From Burkholderia lata (GTDB taxonomy: Bacteria > Pseudomonadota > Gammaproteobacteria > Burkholderiales > Burkholderiaceae), in NCBI RefSeq assembly GCF_902499335.1, contig NZ_CABVQK010000008.1:124001-188000 (forward strand): DNA of 64,000 bases, written 5' to 3'. Positions 44,262-53,920 of the stretch are shown here, one piece after another. The position numbers and the translations under genes were made by a program. The stretch's first letter is position 1; every line of letters starts with the position of its first letter. Below the pieces are notes generated by a model, which worked only from the letters and a program-made list of their open reading frames with translations, did not search any database and was not told where the DNA came from.

Positions 44262-47200
44262 ATGGACGTCACCGCTACCCGCCCTGCCGCCAGTGCGCTC
44301 GACGTGTTCCACCCGGCCGTCGCCGCGTGGTTCCGGCGCACGTTCGCCGCGCCGACCGGCGCGCAGGCGCTCGCGTGGCCGCACATCAAGGCCGGCCGCT
44401 CGACGCTGGTCGCCGCGCCCACCGGCTCCGGCAAGACGCTCACCGCGTTCCTGTGCGCGCTCGACGAGCTGGTGCGCGATGCGCTCGCGCACGACGGCAC
44501 GCTGCCCGACGCGACGCTCGTCGTGTACGTGTCACCGCTGAAGGCGCTGTCGAACGACATCCACGTGAACCTCGATGCGCCGCTGGCCGGCATCGCCGAA
44601 TCGCTCGCGCAACTCGGCCTGCCGGTGCCGGCGATCCGCACCGCCGTGCGCACCGGCGACACGACGCAGGCCGAGCGCGCCGCGCTGCGCAAGCGCGCGC
44701 CGCACATCCTCGTGACGACACCCGAATCGCTGTACGTACTGCTGTCGTCCACGTCGGGGAGGCAGATGCTGTCGAACGTGCGCTCGGTCATCGTCGATGA
44801 AATCCATGCGCTCGCGTCATCGAAGCGCGGCAGCCATCTCGCGTTGTCGCTCGAACGTCTCGACGCGCTGGCCGGTCGTGCGCTGCCGCGCATCGGGCTG
44901 TCAGCCACGCAGAAGCCGATCGACGCGGTCGCGCGGTTCCTGGTCGGTGGCCCGGCTGACGCGCCGCGTGACTGCACGATCGTCGACACGGGCCACGCGC
45001 GCGAGCGCGACCTCGCGCTCGAACTGCCGAACGTGCCGCTCGAACCCGTGATGGCAACCGACGTGTGGGAACAGGTGTACGACCGCATCGCCGGCCTCGC
45101 GGCCGCGCATCGCACGACGCTGGTGTTCGTCAACACGCGGCGCACCGCCGAGCGCATGGCGCGCCATCTCGCCGACCGGCTCGGCAAGGAAGCGATCGCC
45201 GCGCATCATGGCAGCCTCGCGAAGGAGCACCGCTTCGACGCCGAGCAGCGCCTGAAGCGCGGCGAACTGAAGCTGCTCGTCGCCACCGCATCGCTCGAAC
45301 TCGGCATCGATATCGGCGACGTCGATCTCGTCTGCCAGGTCGGCTCGCCGCGCGGGATCGCACCGTTCCTGCAGCGCGTCGGCCGCTCCGGGCACCATGT
45401 CGGCGGCGTGCCGAAGGGCCGGCTCTTTCCGCTGTCGCGCGACGAACTCGTCGAATGCGCGGCGCTGCTCGATTGCGTGCAGCGCGGCGAGCTCGACACG
45501 CTGCGCATTCCCGAAGCGCCGCTCGACGTGCTCGCGCAGCAGATCGTCGCCGAAGTGGCGTGCACGGAATGGCAGGAAGACGCGCTGTATGCAAGCTTCA
45601 CGCGCGCGGCGCCGTACGCGCGGCTGACGCGCGAGCGCTTCGACGAAGTCATGACGATGCTCGCCGAAGGTTTCACGAGCCGGCGCGGCGTGCGCGGCGC
45701 ATACCTGCATCGCGACGTGGTCGGCGGCACCGTGCGCGGGCGCCGCAACGCGATGATGACTGCGACCACGTCGGGCGGCACGATCCCCGACATGGCCGAC
45801 TACGCTGTGCTGCTCGAACCGCAGGGCATCCAGGTCGGCACCGTCAACGAGGATTTCGCGATCGAGAGCCTCGCGGGCGACGTGTTCCAGCTGGGCAACC
45901 AGTCGTACCGGATCATTCGCGTGGAAACAGGCCGCGTGCGTGTCGAGGACGCTCAAGGCCAGTCGCCGAACATTCCGTTCTGGCTCGGCGAGGCGCCGGG
46001 GCGCAGCGACGAGCTGTCGGCGGCGGTCGGCCGGCTGCGCGCGCGGCTCGACGGACTGTTCGCGGATGGCGAGCGGCAAGGGCATGCCGGAGGCAGTGAA
46101 CGCACTGACGTCGATATCGGCGGGAAGACGGCTGCTGGAGTCAAGGCGACGACCAAATCCAAGACCAAGGGCGGTGCAAAATCGACGCGACGTGTTAAAG
46201 CCGAAGCCGAAGCCGAAGCCGAAGCCGAAGCCGAAGCCGAAGCCGAAGCCGCGATCAGTGTACGAAACGACGTCGCCCGTGCCGCCCCTGCCAGCCCGGC
46301 CGAAAGCCGCCTCATGCCGGCGTTGCGCTGGCTCGTCGACGATCTGCACCTGTCGCCCGACGCCGCGCACCAGATCACCGACTACCTCGCACGCACCCGC
46401 GCCGCGCTCGGCGCGCTGCCGACGCAGGACACGCTCGTGATGGAGCGCTTCTTCGACGAATCGGGCGGCACGCAGCTCGTGATCCATTCGCCGTTCGGCA
46501 GCCGGATCAACCGCGCCTGGGGGCTTGCGCTGCGCAAGCGCTTTTGCCGCAGCTTCAACTTCGAACTGCAGGCAGCCGCGACCGACGACGCGATCATCCT
46601 GTCGCTGTCGCTCGCGCACAGCTTCGCGCTCGACGAAGTGTGGCACTACCTGCGTTCGGCCAGCGCCGAGCACGTGCTGATCCAGGCACTGCTCGACGCG
46701 CCGTTGTTCGGCGTGCGCTGGCGCTGGAACGCGACGACCGCGCTCGCGCTGCCGCGCTTCACCGGCGGCAAGCGTACCGCGCCGCAACTGCAGCGGATGA
46801 AGAGCGAGGACCTGCTCGCGACCGTGTTCCCCGATCAGGTCGCGTGCCTCGAGAACATCGTCGGCGAGCGCGAGATTCCGCATCACCCGCTCGTCGACCA
46901 GACGCTAGACGACTGCCTGCACGACGCGATGGACACCGATGGCTGGCTTGCGCTGCTGCGCCGGATCGAAAGCGGCGCGATCGAACTCGTCGCGCGCGAC
47001 CTGCCCGCGCCGTCGCCGCTCGCGGCCGAGATCCTGAACGCAAAGCCCTACGCGTTCCTCGACGATGCACCGCTCGAGGAGCGCCGCACGCAGGCCGTAC
47101 AGTCGCGCCGCTGGAGCGATCCCGAATCGGCCGACGAGCTCGGCGCGCTCGACGCCGACGCGATCGATGCGGTGCGCGACGAAGCATGGCCGCTCGTGCG

Positions 47201-48839
47201 CGACGCCGACGAAATGCACGACGCGCTGCTCACGCTCGCGTGCATCGCCGACAGTGAAGCACGCGTACACGAAGGCTGGCCCGACCGCCTCGCGGAGCTC
47301 GCCGAACGCCGCCGCGCAACGAAACTGGTTGTGCCCGATGGCGCCGCCCTGTGGGTGCCGGTCGAACGGCTCGTGTGCCTGCGTACGCTGCATCCGGACG
47401 CGCGCATCGCGCCGGCGCTCAAGGTACCGGCTGCCTGCGCGCAGCCGTGGGAAGCGGATGCCGCACTCGTCGACGTGATCCGCGCACGGCTCACCGGCTT
47501 CGGCCCGCTTGCCCTCGATTCGATCGCGACACCGCTCGGCCTGCCGCCTGCGTCGATCGCGACGGCACTCGCAGCGCTGGAGCGCGAAGGCTATGTGATG
47601 CGCGGCCGGTTCACGCCGGGCACAACGACGGACGAATGGTGCGAACGCCATCTGCTTGCGCGCATTCATCGCTATACGGTGAAGCGGCTGCGCCGCGAGA
47701 TCGAGCCGGTCGAGCGCGCCGATTTCATGCGCTTCCTGTTCCACTGGCAACATCTGGCGCCCGACACGCGCGGCACGGGCCGCGATGCACTCGCGGCCGT
47801 GGTCGAACAGTTCGAAGGCTACGAGGCCGCGGCGAGTGCATGGGAAGACGCGCTGCTGCCCGCGCGGCTCACCGACTACATGGCGGGCGGGCTCGACGAG
47901 CTGTGCCGCTCCGGCAAGCTCGTGTGGACCCGCATCGGCGCACCGGCGCGCGCAGCCGGCACCCCCGTGAAGACGACGCCGATCGTGCTGCTGCCGCGCC
48001 GCCACCTCTCCGCGTGGCAGGCGTTGCGCGATCCCGATGCGCAGCCGGCGCTGTCCGCGCGGGCCACGCAGGTACGCGACGCCCTCGCCGCGCACGGCGC
48101 GATGTTCTTCGACGCGCTGCTCGACGACCTGCACATGCTGCCCGTCGAACTTGAACAGGCGCTCGGCGAACTCGTGTCGGCCGGCCTCGTGAATGCGGAC
48201 AGCTACGCTGGCCTGCGTGCGCTGCTGAAACCGGCCGTCAAGCGCAGCGCGACCTATGCGCCGCGCACGCGGCGCGGCGGCGCGCTGATCGGCGGGATGG
48301 ACGACGCCGGCCGCTGGGCACTCGTACAACGCCACGCGCCGGCGGACGATGCACCGGCACCGAAACGCGGCCAGGCGACCGACCCCGACGCGCTCGAACA
48401 CATCGCATGGACGCTGCTGCGCCGCTACGGTGTCGTGTTCTGGCGGCTGCTCGAACGCGAAGCCGACTGGCTGCCGAGCTGGCGTGAACTCGTGCGCGTG
48501 CTGCAGCGTCTCGAAGCGCGCGGCGAGATTCGCGGCGGACGCTTCGTCGCCGGGCTCGCGGGCGAACAGTTCGCGCTGCCCGAAGCGATTCCGATCCTCC
48601 GTGAACTGCGGCGGCAACCGGGCAACGGACAGTATGTGTGCGTGACGGGCGCCGATCCGCTGAATCTTGCCGGCACGCTGCTGCCCGGCGACAAGGTGCC
48701 GGCGCTGGCCGGCAATCGCGTGTTGTTCCGTGACGGCGTGCCCGTCGCATCGCTGGTCTCGGGAGCGTTCCACTACGCGCCCGAACTGTCGCCCGCCGCG
48801 CGCGAGGATGCCCGCCTGCGGCTCGCGCGCCACTGCTGA
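44262..48839 (+). CDS. lhr: Lhr-type ATP-dependent DNA/RNA helicase
   Basis: A 1525-residue superfamily 2 helicase, near the length of E. coli Lhr (about 1540). Walker A is AAPTGSGKT (52-60), motif II DEIH (179-182), motif III SATQKP, motif IV-V HHGSLAKEHR with TASLELGID, motif VI QRVGRSGH. The Lhr-core winged-helix region follows, then the long Lhr-CTD. A low-complexity Ala-Glu run near residues 646-662 and a lysine-rich stretch before it separate core from CTD. Lhr acts in DNA repair. No neighbour shares its function. Confidence 0.95.
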   Translation: MDVTATRPAASALDVFHPAVAAWFRRTFAAPTGAQALAWPHIKAGRSTLVAAPTGSGKTLTAFLCALDELVRDALAHDGTLPDATLVVYVSPLKALSNDIHVNLDAPLAGIAESLAQLGLPVPAIRTAVRTGDTTQAERAALRKRAPHILVTTPESLYVLLSSTSGRQMLSNVRSVIVDEIHALASSKRGSHLALSLERLDALAGRALPRIGLSATQKPIDAVARFLVGGPADAPRDCTIVDTGHARERDLALELPNVPLEPVMATDVWEQVYDRIAGLAAAHRTTLVFVNTRRTAERMARHLADRLGKEAIAAHHGSLAKEHRFDAEQRLKRGELKLLVATASLELGIDIGDVDLVCQVGSPRGIAPFLQRVGRSGHHVGGVPKGRLFPLSRDELVECAALLDCVQRGELDTLRIPEAPLDVLAQQIVAEVACTEWQEDALYASFTRAAPYARLTRERFDEVMTMLAEGFTSRRGVRGAYLHRDVVGGTVRGRRNAMMTATTSGGTIPDMADYAVLLEPQGIQVGTVNEDFAIESLAGDVFQLGNQSYRIIRVETGRVRVEDAQGQSPNIPFWLGEAPGRSDELSAAVGRLRARLDGLFADGERQGHAGGSERTDVDIGGKTAAGVKATTKSKTKGGAKSTRRVKAEAEAEAEAEAEAEAEAAISVRNDVARAAPASPAESRLMPALRWLVDDLHLSPDAAHQITDYLARTRAALGALPTQDTLVMERFFDESGGTQLVIHSPFGSRINRAWGLALRKRFCRSFNFELQAAATDDAIILSLSLAHSFALDEVWHYLRSASAEHVLIQALLDAPLFGVRWRWNATTALALPRFTGGKRTAPQLQRMKSEDLLATVFPDQVACLENIVGEREIPHHPLVDQTLDDCLHDAMDTDGWLALLRRIESGAIELVARDLPAPSPLAAEILNAKPYAFLDDAPLEERRTQAVQSRRWSDPESADELGALDADAIDAVRDEAWPLVRDADEMHDALLTLACIADSEARVHEGWPDRLAELAERRRATKLVVPDGAALWVPVERLVCLRTLHPDARIAPALKVPAACAQPWEADAALVDVIRARLTGFGPLALDSIATPLGLPPASIATALAALEREGYVMRGRFTPGTTTDEWCERHLLARIHRYTVKRLRREIEPVERADFMRFLFHWQHLAPDTRGTGRDALAAVVEQFEGYEAAASAWEDALLPARLTDYMAGGLDELCRSGKLVWTRIGAPARAAGTPVKTTPIVLLPRRHLSAWQALRDPDAQPALSARATQVRDALAAHGAMFFDALLDDLHMLPVELEQALGELVSAGLVNADSYAGLRALLKPAVKRSATYAPRTRRGGALIGGMDDAGRWALVQRHAPADDAPAPKRGQATDPDALEHIAWTLLRRYGVVFWRLLEREADWLPSWRELVRVLQRLEARGEIRGGRFVAGLAGEQFALPEAIPILRELRRQPGNGQYVCVTGADPLNLAGTLLPGDKVPALAGNRVLFRDGVPVASLVSGAFHYAPELSPAAREDARLRLARHC
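46198..46250 (+). repeat. In-frame hexanucleotide microsatellite inside lhr
   Basis: Eight perfect copies of CCGAAG plus partial copies at both ends, encoding alternating Ala-Glu. Because the unit is six bases, copy-number change would alter linker length without a frameshift. It lies between the helicase core and the C-terminal half. Confidence 0.95.
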
Positions 48840-48974
48840 CATCGGCTGACACGCGCCGGGGCACGGACTACTAATCGCCGGGCCGCGCTGCCCTCATCGT
48901 TCGGGTAGCATCGGACGATTTTCCGCGCGGACGCGCGCGCCCAAACACAACAAGACTTCCGGAGACTGCTGCCC

Positions 48975-50249
48975 ATGCCCTCGCATGCCGATTCGCCCGC
49001 CGCTCATCACTCGGGCTCGCTGACGATTTTCCAGGGCGCCGCGCTCTATATCGGCGCGGTGCTTGGCACCGGCGTGATCGCACTGCCCGCCCTGGCTGCC
49101 GACGTCGCGGGCCCGGCCTCGCTTCTCGCATGGGCCGCGCTCGTCGTGCTGTCCGGGCCGCTCGCGGCCACCTTCGCCGCACTCGGCGCGCGCTATCCCG
49201 ATTCAGGCGGGGTGTCGACTTACGCGCGGCGCGCGTTCGGGCCGAAAGCCGCGGCGATCGTCGGCTGGTGCTTCTACTTCGCGGTACCGGCCGGTGCGCC
49301 GGCCGCCGCGATGTTCGGCGGCGCATACGTCGCGGCCGTCACGGGCGGCGGGCACACGACGATCATCGTCACGGCTGCCGCGCTGATCGCGACCGTGTCG
49401 GCCGCGAATGCATTCGGCGTCACCGTTTCGGGCCGCATGCAGCTCGTCTTGTCGGCACTGCTCGTCACGCTGCTGCTCGCCGCGGTGCTCGCCTCCGCGC
49501 CGCATGCGCGCACCGTGAACCTGCATCCGTTCGCGCCGCACGGCTGGCTCGCGGTCGGCCAGGCCGCCGCGCTGCTCGTGTGGAGTTTCGCCGGCTGGGA
49601 AGCGATCACGCATCTCGCGGCCGAATTCCGCCGGCCCGCGCACGACATGCCGCGCTCGGCCGGGATCGCGGTCGTGGTGGTCGGGTTCCTGTATCTGTCA
49701 GTCGCCGCCGCGAGCGTGACGGTGCTCGGGCCGTCCGCGGGCGCATCGGGTGCGCCGCTCGCCGAACTGATCGCGGGCGGCATCGGCGGCCACGCGCAGG
49801 TGCTGGCCGCCGCGGGCGCGCTGTTGCTCACGCTCGGCACGATGAACGCGTATTTCGCGGGCGCGGCCAAGCTCGGCGCGGCGCTCGGTCGCGACGGCGC
49901 GTTGCCCGCGTGGCTCGCGCAAGGCAGCCAGGTCGGCGGCGTCCCGCGCCGCAGTCTCGGCGTGATCGCTGTGCTCGCAGCCGTCGCACTGGCTGCGACG
50001 ACGCTGTCGGACGTCGGACCGAAGCCGCTCGTGCTCGTCACGTCCGGATGCTTCGTGATGGTGTATGGGCTCGGCGCAGCCGCCGCGCTGAAACTGCTGC
50101 CGCGTGGCGGCATCGCGCGCCGATGTGCATGGATTTCTCTGGTCGCGGTCGCCGGGCTGTTCCTGACGACCGGCTGGTACATCCTGTGCCCGCTGATGCT
50201 CGCGGGCGGTGCGCTGCTCTATCTGCAGATGGCCGGGCCGCGTCAATGA
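48975..50249 (+). CDS. APC-family amino acid permease/exporter (YjeH-like)
   Basis: A 424-residue inner-membrane transporter with about twelve hydrophobic helices. The APC signature GAALYIGAVLGTGVIALPALAA is at the start, and FAGWEAITHLAAEFRRPAHDMPRS matches the mid-protein block of APC exporters such as YjeH, which exports methionine and branched-chain amino acids. GGAG precedes the ATG. Substrate is inferred from resemblance only. Confidence 0.82.
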   Translation: MPSHADSPAAHHSGSLTIFQGAALYIGAVLGTGVIALPALAADVAGPASLLAWAALVVLSGPLAATFAALGARYPDSGGVSTYARRAFGPKAAAIVGWCFYFAVPAGAPAAAMFGGAYVAAVTGGGHTTIIVTAAALIATVSAANAFGVTVSGRMQLVLSALLVTLLLAAVLASAPHARTVNLHPFAPHGWLAVGQAAALLVWSFAGWEAITHLAAEFRRPAHDMPRSAGIAVVVVGFLYLSVAAASVTVLGPSAGASGAPLAELIAGGIGGHAQVLAAAGALLLTLGTMNAYFAGAAKLGAALGRDGALPAWLAQGSQVGGVPRRSLGVIAVLAAVALAATTLSDVGPKPLVLVTSGCFVMVYGLGAAAALKLLPRGGIARRCAWISLVAVAGLFLTTGWYILCPLMLAGGALLYLQMAGPRQ

Positions 50250-50304
50250 CCCGGCATGCGCGCGCGGGCCGGCACTCGCCCGCTTGCGGCGACGCGCCGG
50301 CTGA

Positions 50305-51141
50305 TCATGAGCGAATCGACGACCGAATCGCTGGCCGGCTTGCCGGCCATTCCGCCGTGCGCATCGCACGGATGGTCGCGGACTCGGCCGTACACCGATT
50401 CTTCACGCCCGTCAGGCGGGCACCAGCTCGAAGCTGAGCCGTTTGCCGAGTGCGGCGGCCGCGCTCGCGAGCGTCGCCAGCGTGAGGCTCGTGTCGGTTT
50501 CGTCGAGCAGACGGTTGAGCGCGGCGCGGCTGGTTTTCATCCGCGCGGCCATCGCGGTTTTCGTGATGTGCTGCGCCTTCATTTCCTGCCCGATCTGCCA
50601 GGCGATCACGCGCTTGATCGCGGTGGCGGTGGCCGCTTCGAGATTGCCGTCCTCCTCGAGGAAGGTATCGAAATCGCTGCCGATATGCGGATTGTTCGTG
50701 GTCGTCATGGGGTACTCCAGTGCATGGCGTTGCCGGCTGCCTGACCGTCGACGACGGTGCGTTCCAGCACAACCGGTAAATTCGGATGGCGCGCGTCAGC
50801 GCTTTCAGGCGCACAACGGTGACATCGAGATCGTCCGACGGCGTGGCCCGCGACTGCTTGAAGAAGCCATGCAGCAGGACCATCGCGCCGCTGACGACCG
50901 TAAACAGCACGCGGGCGCTCCGCCCCGGCAACATCACGCGGATCTCCCACAGATCCTGCGCGATCTTCCGGACCAGCGGCATGCCGAGCGGCCAGCCCAG
51001 TTGAACGGTCTTGATCTCTTCGCCGATCGCCCTTCGCTCCGCTTGCCCGAGCGCCTTCAGCCATTCGCGCACCGGCTCGTTGCCACGGACCGTCTGGAAG
51101 AACCGCACGCCGAGCGTGACCTGGATCTGCTGTCTCGTCAT
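50305..51141 (-). pseudogene. higB: HigB/Gp49-type toxin with lost stop codon (runaway C-terminus)
   Basis: Residues 1 to about 120 look like a HigB/phage Gp49-like toxin: NEPVREWLKALGQAERRAIG, LWEIRVMLPGRSARVLFTVV and LLHGFFKQSRATPSDDLDV. Family members stop near residue 105-120, yet this frame stays open for 278 codons and runs right through the antitoxin gene in another frame. A neighbouring frame reads a plausible tail that ends in TGA overlapping the antitoxin ATG (ATGA), so a frameshift near 50800 is likely. The intact protein is therefore uncertain. Confidence 0.55.
50412..50708 (-). CDS. higA: HigA-type antitoxin (XRE family)
   Basis: A 98-residue XRE-type HTH protein: IAWQIGQEMKAQHITKTAMA then ARMKTSRAALNRLLDE is the helix-turn-helix, followed by TLATLASAAAALGKRLSFEL. 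GGAG precedes the ATG. It lies downstream of the toxin on the same strand, the usual HigBA order, and should repress the pair and neutralise the toxin. Confidence 0.85.
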   Translation of the reverse strand: MTTTNNPHIGSDFDTFLEEDGNLEAATATAIKRVIAWQIGQEMKAQHITKTAMAARMKTSRAALNRLLDETDTSLTLATLASAAAALGKRLSFELVPA

Positions 51142-51262
51142 CGTCTTGACACCAATCGCACCAAAATCGGTACGATACGCCAAGCACCACGAGGCCTGCT
51201 ACTGACCGGATGGCCAATCCGGCAGCCGGGAACGGGCCGCGCTTGCCGCGCGGTCCGCCGGG

Positions 51263-52249
51263 TCAATCGTCGCGACGCGCCGGTTTGCGCGCGGCGCGTG
51301 AGGCCCCGCGTGCGCGCGTGTCGCCGAACCGCGACCGCGCGATGTCGCGCACGGCATCGATCAGCGTCCGCGCGACCGGCGACGGCTGCGCATCGGTGCG
51401 CAACACGAGCCCGACCGGCTCGTCGGTGCCCGCCGACGGCAGCGGCAGGCGTGCCAGCGCTCCGGCCGACAAATCGTATTCGGCCGCATAGAGCGGCACG
51501 AACCAGACCGCATCGTTCTCGAGCGCCAGCGCGCGCGCGACCGATACCGACAGCACCTCGATGAACGAATCCAGCGGCGGCACACCGCAGGCGCCGAGCA
51601 GTTGCTCGGCCGATTGGCGGATCAGCGTGCCGAACGGCGGCAGCACGACCGGATAGCGCGCGAGCTCGGCCGCCGGCGCCGCGCTCGAAAGCAGCGGATG
51701 CCCGGCGCGCACGACAGCAACGAGCGGCTCGTTGTACAACTGCTCGAACGCGAGCCCGATCATCCGCTCCGGCTCCGACAGCCGCCCGATCGCGCACTCG
51801 ATCGCGCCGGACTTCAGGCGCTCGAGCAGATCGGCGTTCGCGGCCGTCGCGATCCGCACGACGACGCGCGGCCAGCGCTCGGCGAGCGCCTTCATCAACG
51901 CGGGCGCGAGCGATGCCGCGACGGTCGGCAGCATGCCGATTTCCAGCGTCGCGGCGGCGGCCCCGCCTTCGCGCGCGAGCAGCCCGACCCCTTGCCGCAG
52001 CGCCAGCACGCACGCGTTCGCGTGCGGCATGAACAACTGCGCCTCGCGGGTCGGCTGCGCGCCCTGCCGGCCGCGCTCGAACAGCTTCACGCCGAGGATC
52101 GCCTCCAGCTCGGCGATCGTCTTCGAGACGGCCGGCTGCGTGATCGACAGGCTTTCCGCGGCCTTCTGCACGCCGCCCAGCTGCGCGACGGCGAGAAAGC
52201 ACTGCAGGTGCCGGAACTTGACGCGGCCGTCGGCGATACGATTATTCAT
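51263..52249 (-). CDS. pcaQ: LysR-type regulator PcaQ
   Basis: A 328-residue LysR regulator with HTH FRHLQCFLAVAQLGGVQK then AAESLSITQPAVSKTIAELE, opening with the RIADGRVKFRHLQ pattern typical of PcaQ, and an effector domain with LFERG and GVPPLDSFIEV. PcaQ activates pcaHG and related genes in response to protocatechuate-pathway compounds. Its start codon overlaps an ATAAC-N5-GTTAT palindrome that is repeated in front of pcaH, supporting the assignment. The C-terminus is Arg-rich. Confidence 0.85.
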   Translation of the reverse strand: MNNRIADGRVKFRHLQCFLAVAQLGGVQKAAESLSITQPAVSKTIAELEAILGVKLFERGRQGAQPTREAQLFMPHANACVLALRQGVGLLAREGGAAAATLEIGMLPTVAASLAPALMKALAERWPRVVVRIATAANADLLERLKSGAIECAIGRLSEPERMIGLAFEQLYNEPLVAVVRAGHPLLSSAAPAAELARYPVVLPPFGTLIRQSAEQLLGACGVPPLDSFIEVLSVSVARALALENDAVWFVPLYAAEYDLSAGALARLPLPSAGTDEPVGLVLRTDAQPSPVARTLIDAVRDIARSRFGDTRARGASRAARKPARRDD

Positions 52250-52303
52250 AACGGGTGGTTATGCGATTGACGGTGAAATGCCATTTTGCATAACTTTCCG
52301 GAT
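52248..52303 (+). repeat. Direct repeat, pca promoter/operator copy 1 (decayed)
   Basis: Carries ATAAC-N5-GTTAT at its left end, then GCGATT, a 13-base variable segment and a 22-base block identical to copy 2 at 53921-53976. The -35-like TTGCAT is kept, but where copy 2 has TAAAGT this one has CCAAGC, so it should not drive rightward transcription. It overlaps the pcaQ start. Confidence 0.85.
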
Positions 52304-52326
52304 AGTCCCAAGCACTCGACGATGTA

Positions 52327-53067
52327 TCACGACGCGACGCGCCGCAACGCCTGAAAACTGGCCGGCTCCCACATCCGCTTCGCGATCAGCAAGCTCGTCC
52401 CGTGCTTCTGCGCGAGCGGCGCGGACGACGATTCCGCGTGCAGCGCGGCCGCCTTGCTGCGCAACCGGCGCAACTCCAGGTCGAGCTCCGCAGCGGCGGC
52501 CTCCGTCAGCATCCCCTGCGAGAACGTCATCGTCTCGCCGTCGCGGTCGAAGCGGCTGTCGAGAAAATCGCCAAGCGCATGCGCATGGAAATAGCGGCGG
52601 ATCGGCCCGCCCGGCAGCCAGTCGAAATCGCGCGCGACGCGCACGCGAATCCGGTCGCCCGGCAGCAGCGCGACGACGTTCATCCGGTCGAGCATCAGCA
52701 GGTATTTCACGCACTCGGCCTTCGTCACCTGATAGGCCGACACGATGTCCTGCACGGTCCAGTAGTTGATCGCGCAAACGGCGACGACGAGCAATTTCTC
52801 GTCCGACACCAGCAACGCCTCCTGCTGCTCGGTCAGCACGTGCAGCCTCGGCGCAGACGCCGATGCTTCCTGCACAAGCTCGGCCAGCGTGTAGCCGAGC
52901 AGTTGGGCGATCTCCACGACACGCTCCAGCGTAAAGCGGCCGCTGGCGAACAGCCGCTTCACGCTCGTCTCGGAGACGTCGAGGGCACGCGCGACATCGC
53001 GGTAAGTCATGCCCTGCGCCTTCAACTGGCGCTTCAGCGTTTCGATGAGTTGGGCGGTTTCAGTCAT
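52327..53067 (-). CDS. XRE/HTH-domain transcriptional regulator
   Basis: A 246-residue protein with an N-terminal HTH (MTYRDVARALDVSETSVKRL then FASGRFTLERVVEIAQLLGY) and a C-terminal domain of unknown fold (ISQGML-like and KRMWEPASF blocks). It lies on the segment between the two pca repeats and is divergent from the YebB-like gene. Target unknown; I infer that it regulates itself and the divergent gene. Confidence 0.8.
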   Translation of the reverse strand: MTETAQLIETLKRQLKAQGMTYRDVARALDVSETSVKRLFASGRFTLERVVEIAQLLGYTLAELVQEASASAPRLHVLTEQQEALLVSDEKLLVVAVCAINYWTVQDIVSAYQVTKAECVKYLLMLDRMNVVALLPGDRIRVRVARDFDWLPGGPIRRYFHAHALGDFLDSRFDRDGETMTFSQGMLTEAAAAELDLELRRLRSKAAALHAESSSAPLAQKHGTSLLIAKRMWEPASFQALRRVAS

Positions 53068-53187
53068 GTTGGTATCGAAAAATGGTGCTCCAGGTCAGAT
53101 ATTAGGCCACTTGTGCAGGCAGATGAACACTTTCGGATACTTGTCTGCATAATCCGCTCCGTGCTGTCACCGAACGACGGAGCCGAA

Positions 53188-53754
53188 ATGACCACCCGAA
53201 CCGAAATCGCCGCCTACGAATCGCATCACACCGCCCCGCGCGATGCCCGCGACACCGATCGCACGATGCCGCTCGCTACGGTCCGTACGCTGGCCGCCAG
53301 CGCGCACGTCGGGGATCTCGTGTTCATCCGCGTGCCGGCGAATGCACCGCGCGACGCGGCAGGCACCACGGGTGCGTGGGCCAATCGCTTCGGCATCGTC
53401 GTCGATACGTCGGGCGACGAGCCCGTGATCGCCGAATCCGCGTTTGCGTGGACGAAGCTCACGCCGCTGTCGCGCTTCGTGGCCCGTACCGACGGCGGAC
53501 GCATCGCGCTGGCACGCCGCATCGCGGCACCGACCGCCGATGCGCAGCGCCAGGTGCATGCAACCGCTGAACGGCGAATCGACGCGCTGCTCGGCAACCG
53601 CTTCAACCTGCGGACGCGGCGCGGCTTCTGCGCGGACTACGTGAGCGACGTGCTCGGTGCCGATCGGGACGCGACGCCGGCCGCACTGCTGCGCAGCGGC
53701 ACGCTGTCACTCGAATTCGACGGGATCGTGTTTGATCCCGGCCGCCAGTCATAA
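53188..53754 (+). CDS. YebB/YiiX-like permuted papain-fold protein
   Basis: A 188-residue protein resembling E. coli YebB: GDLVFIRVP, then NRFGIVVDTSGDEPVIAES, LTPLSRFVARTDGGRIALARR, and FCADYVSDVLGADRDATP with the candidate nucleophile Cys. In YebB-type enzymes the early strand carries a catalytic histidine (NHVGI); here it is NRFGI, so His is replaced by Arg and activity is doubtful. GGAG precedes the ATG. It lies on the inter-repeat segment between pcaQ and pcaHG. Confidence 0.68.
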   Translation: MTTRTEIAAYESHHTAPRDARDTDRTMPLATVRTLAASAHVGDLVFIRVPANAPRDAAGTTGAWANRFGIVVDTSGDEPVIAESAFAWTKLTPLSRFVARTDGGRIALARRIAAPTADAQRQVHATAERRIDALLGNRFNLRTRRGFCADYVSDVLGADRDATPAALLRSGTLSLEFDGIVFDPGRQS

Positions 53755-53869
53755 CAGGCGCTCAGGGAGACCGGATAACAACAAGAACGACAACACAAAA
53801 AAGCGGCGACGGGTTGGCTGGAGGGCCGTGCACGGGGTCGTCACCGACGACGCGAAGCCCGATCGCTTT

Positions 53870-53904
53870 TTCCGCCGGACAGGCATCCTGTCCGGCGGAA
53901 TTTT
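53870..53904. terminator. Bidirectional intrinsic terminator after YebB-like gene
   Basis: A perfect 14-bp stem (53870-53883 with 53887-53900), 3-base loop, flanked by T-runs on both sides (CTTTTT before, TTTTC after). It insulates the YebB-like gene from the pcaH promoter. Confidence 0.85.
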
Positions 53905-53920
53905 CATTGGTGCGTCGAAC

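Noticed and set aside
46198..46250. Tandem repeat as a CRISPR-like array
   Set aside because: Six-base unit with no spacers, inside an intact reading frame.
52248..52303. Copy 1 of the pca repeat as an active rightward promoter
   Set aside because: Its -10 equivalent is CCAAGC and it would transcribe antisense to the HTH gene.
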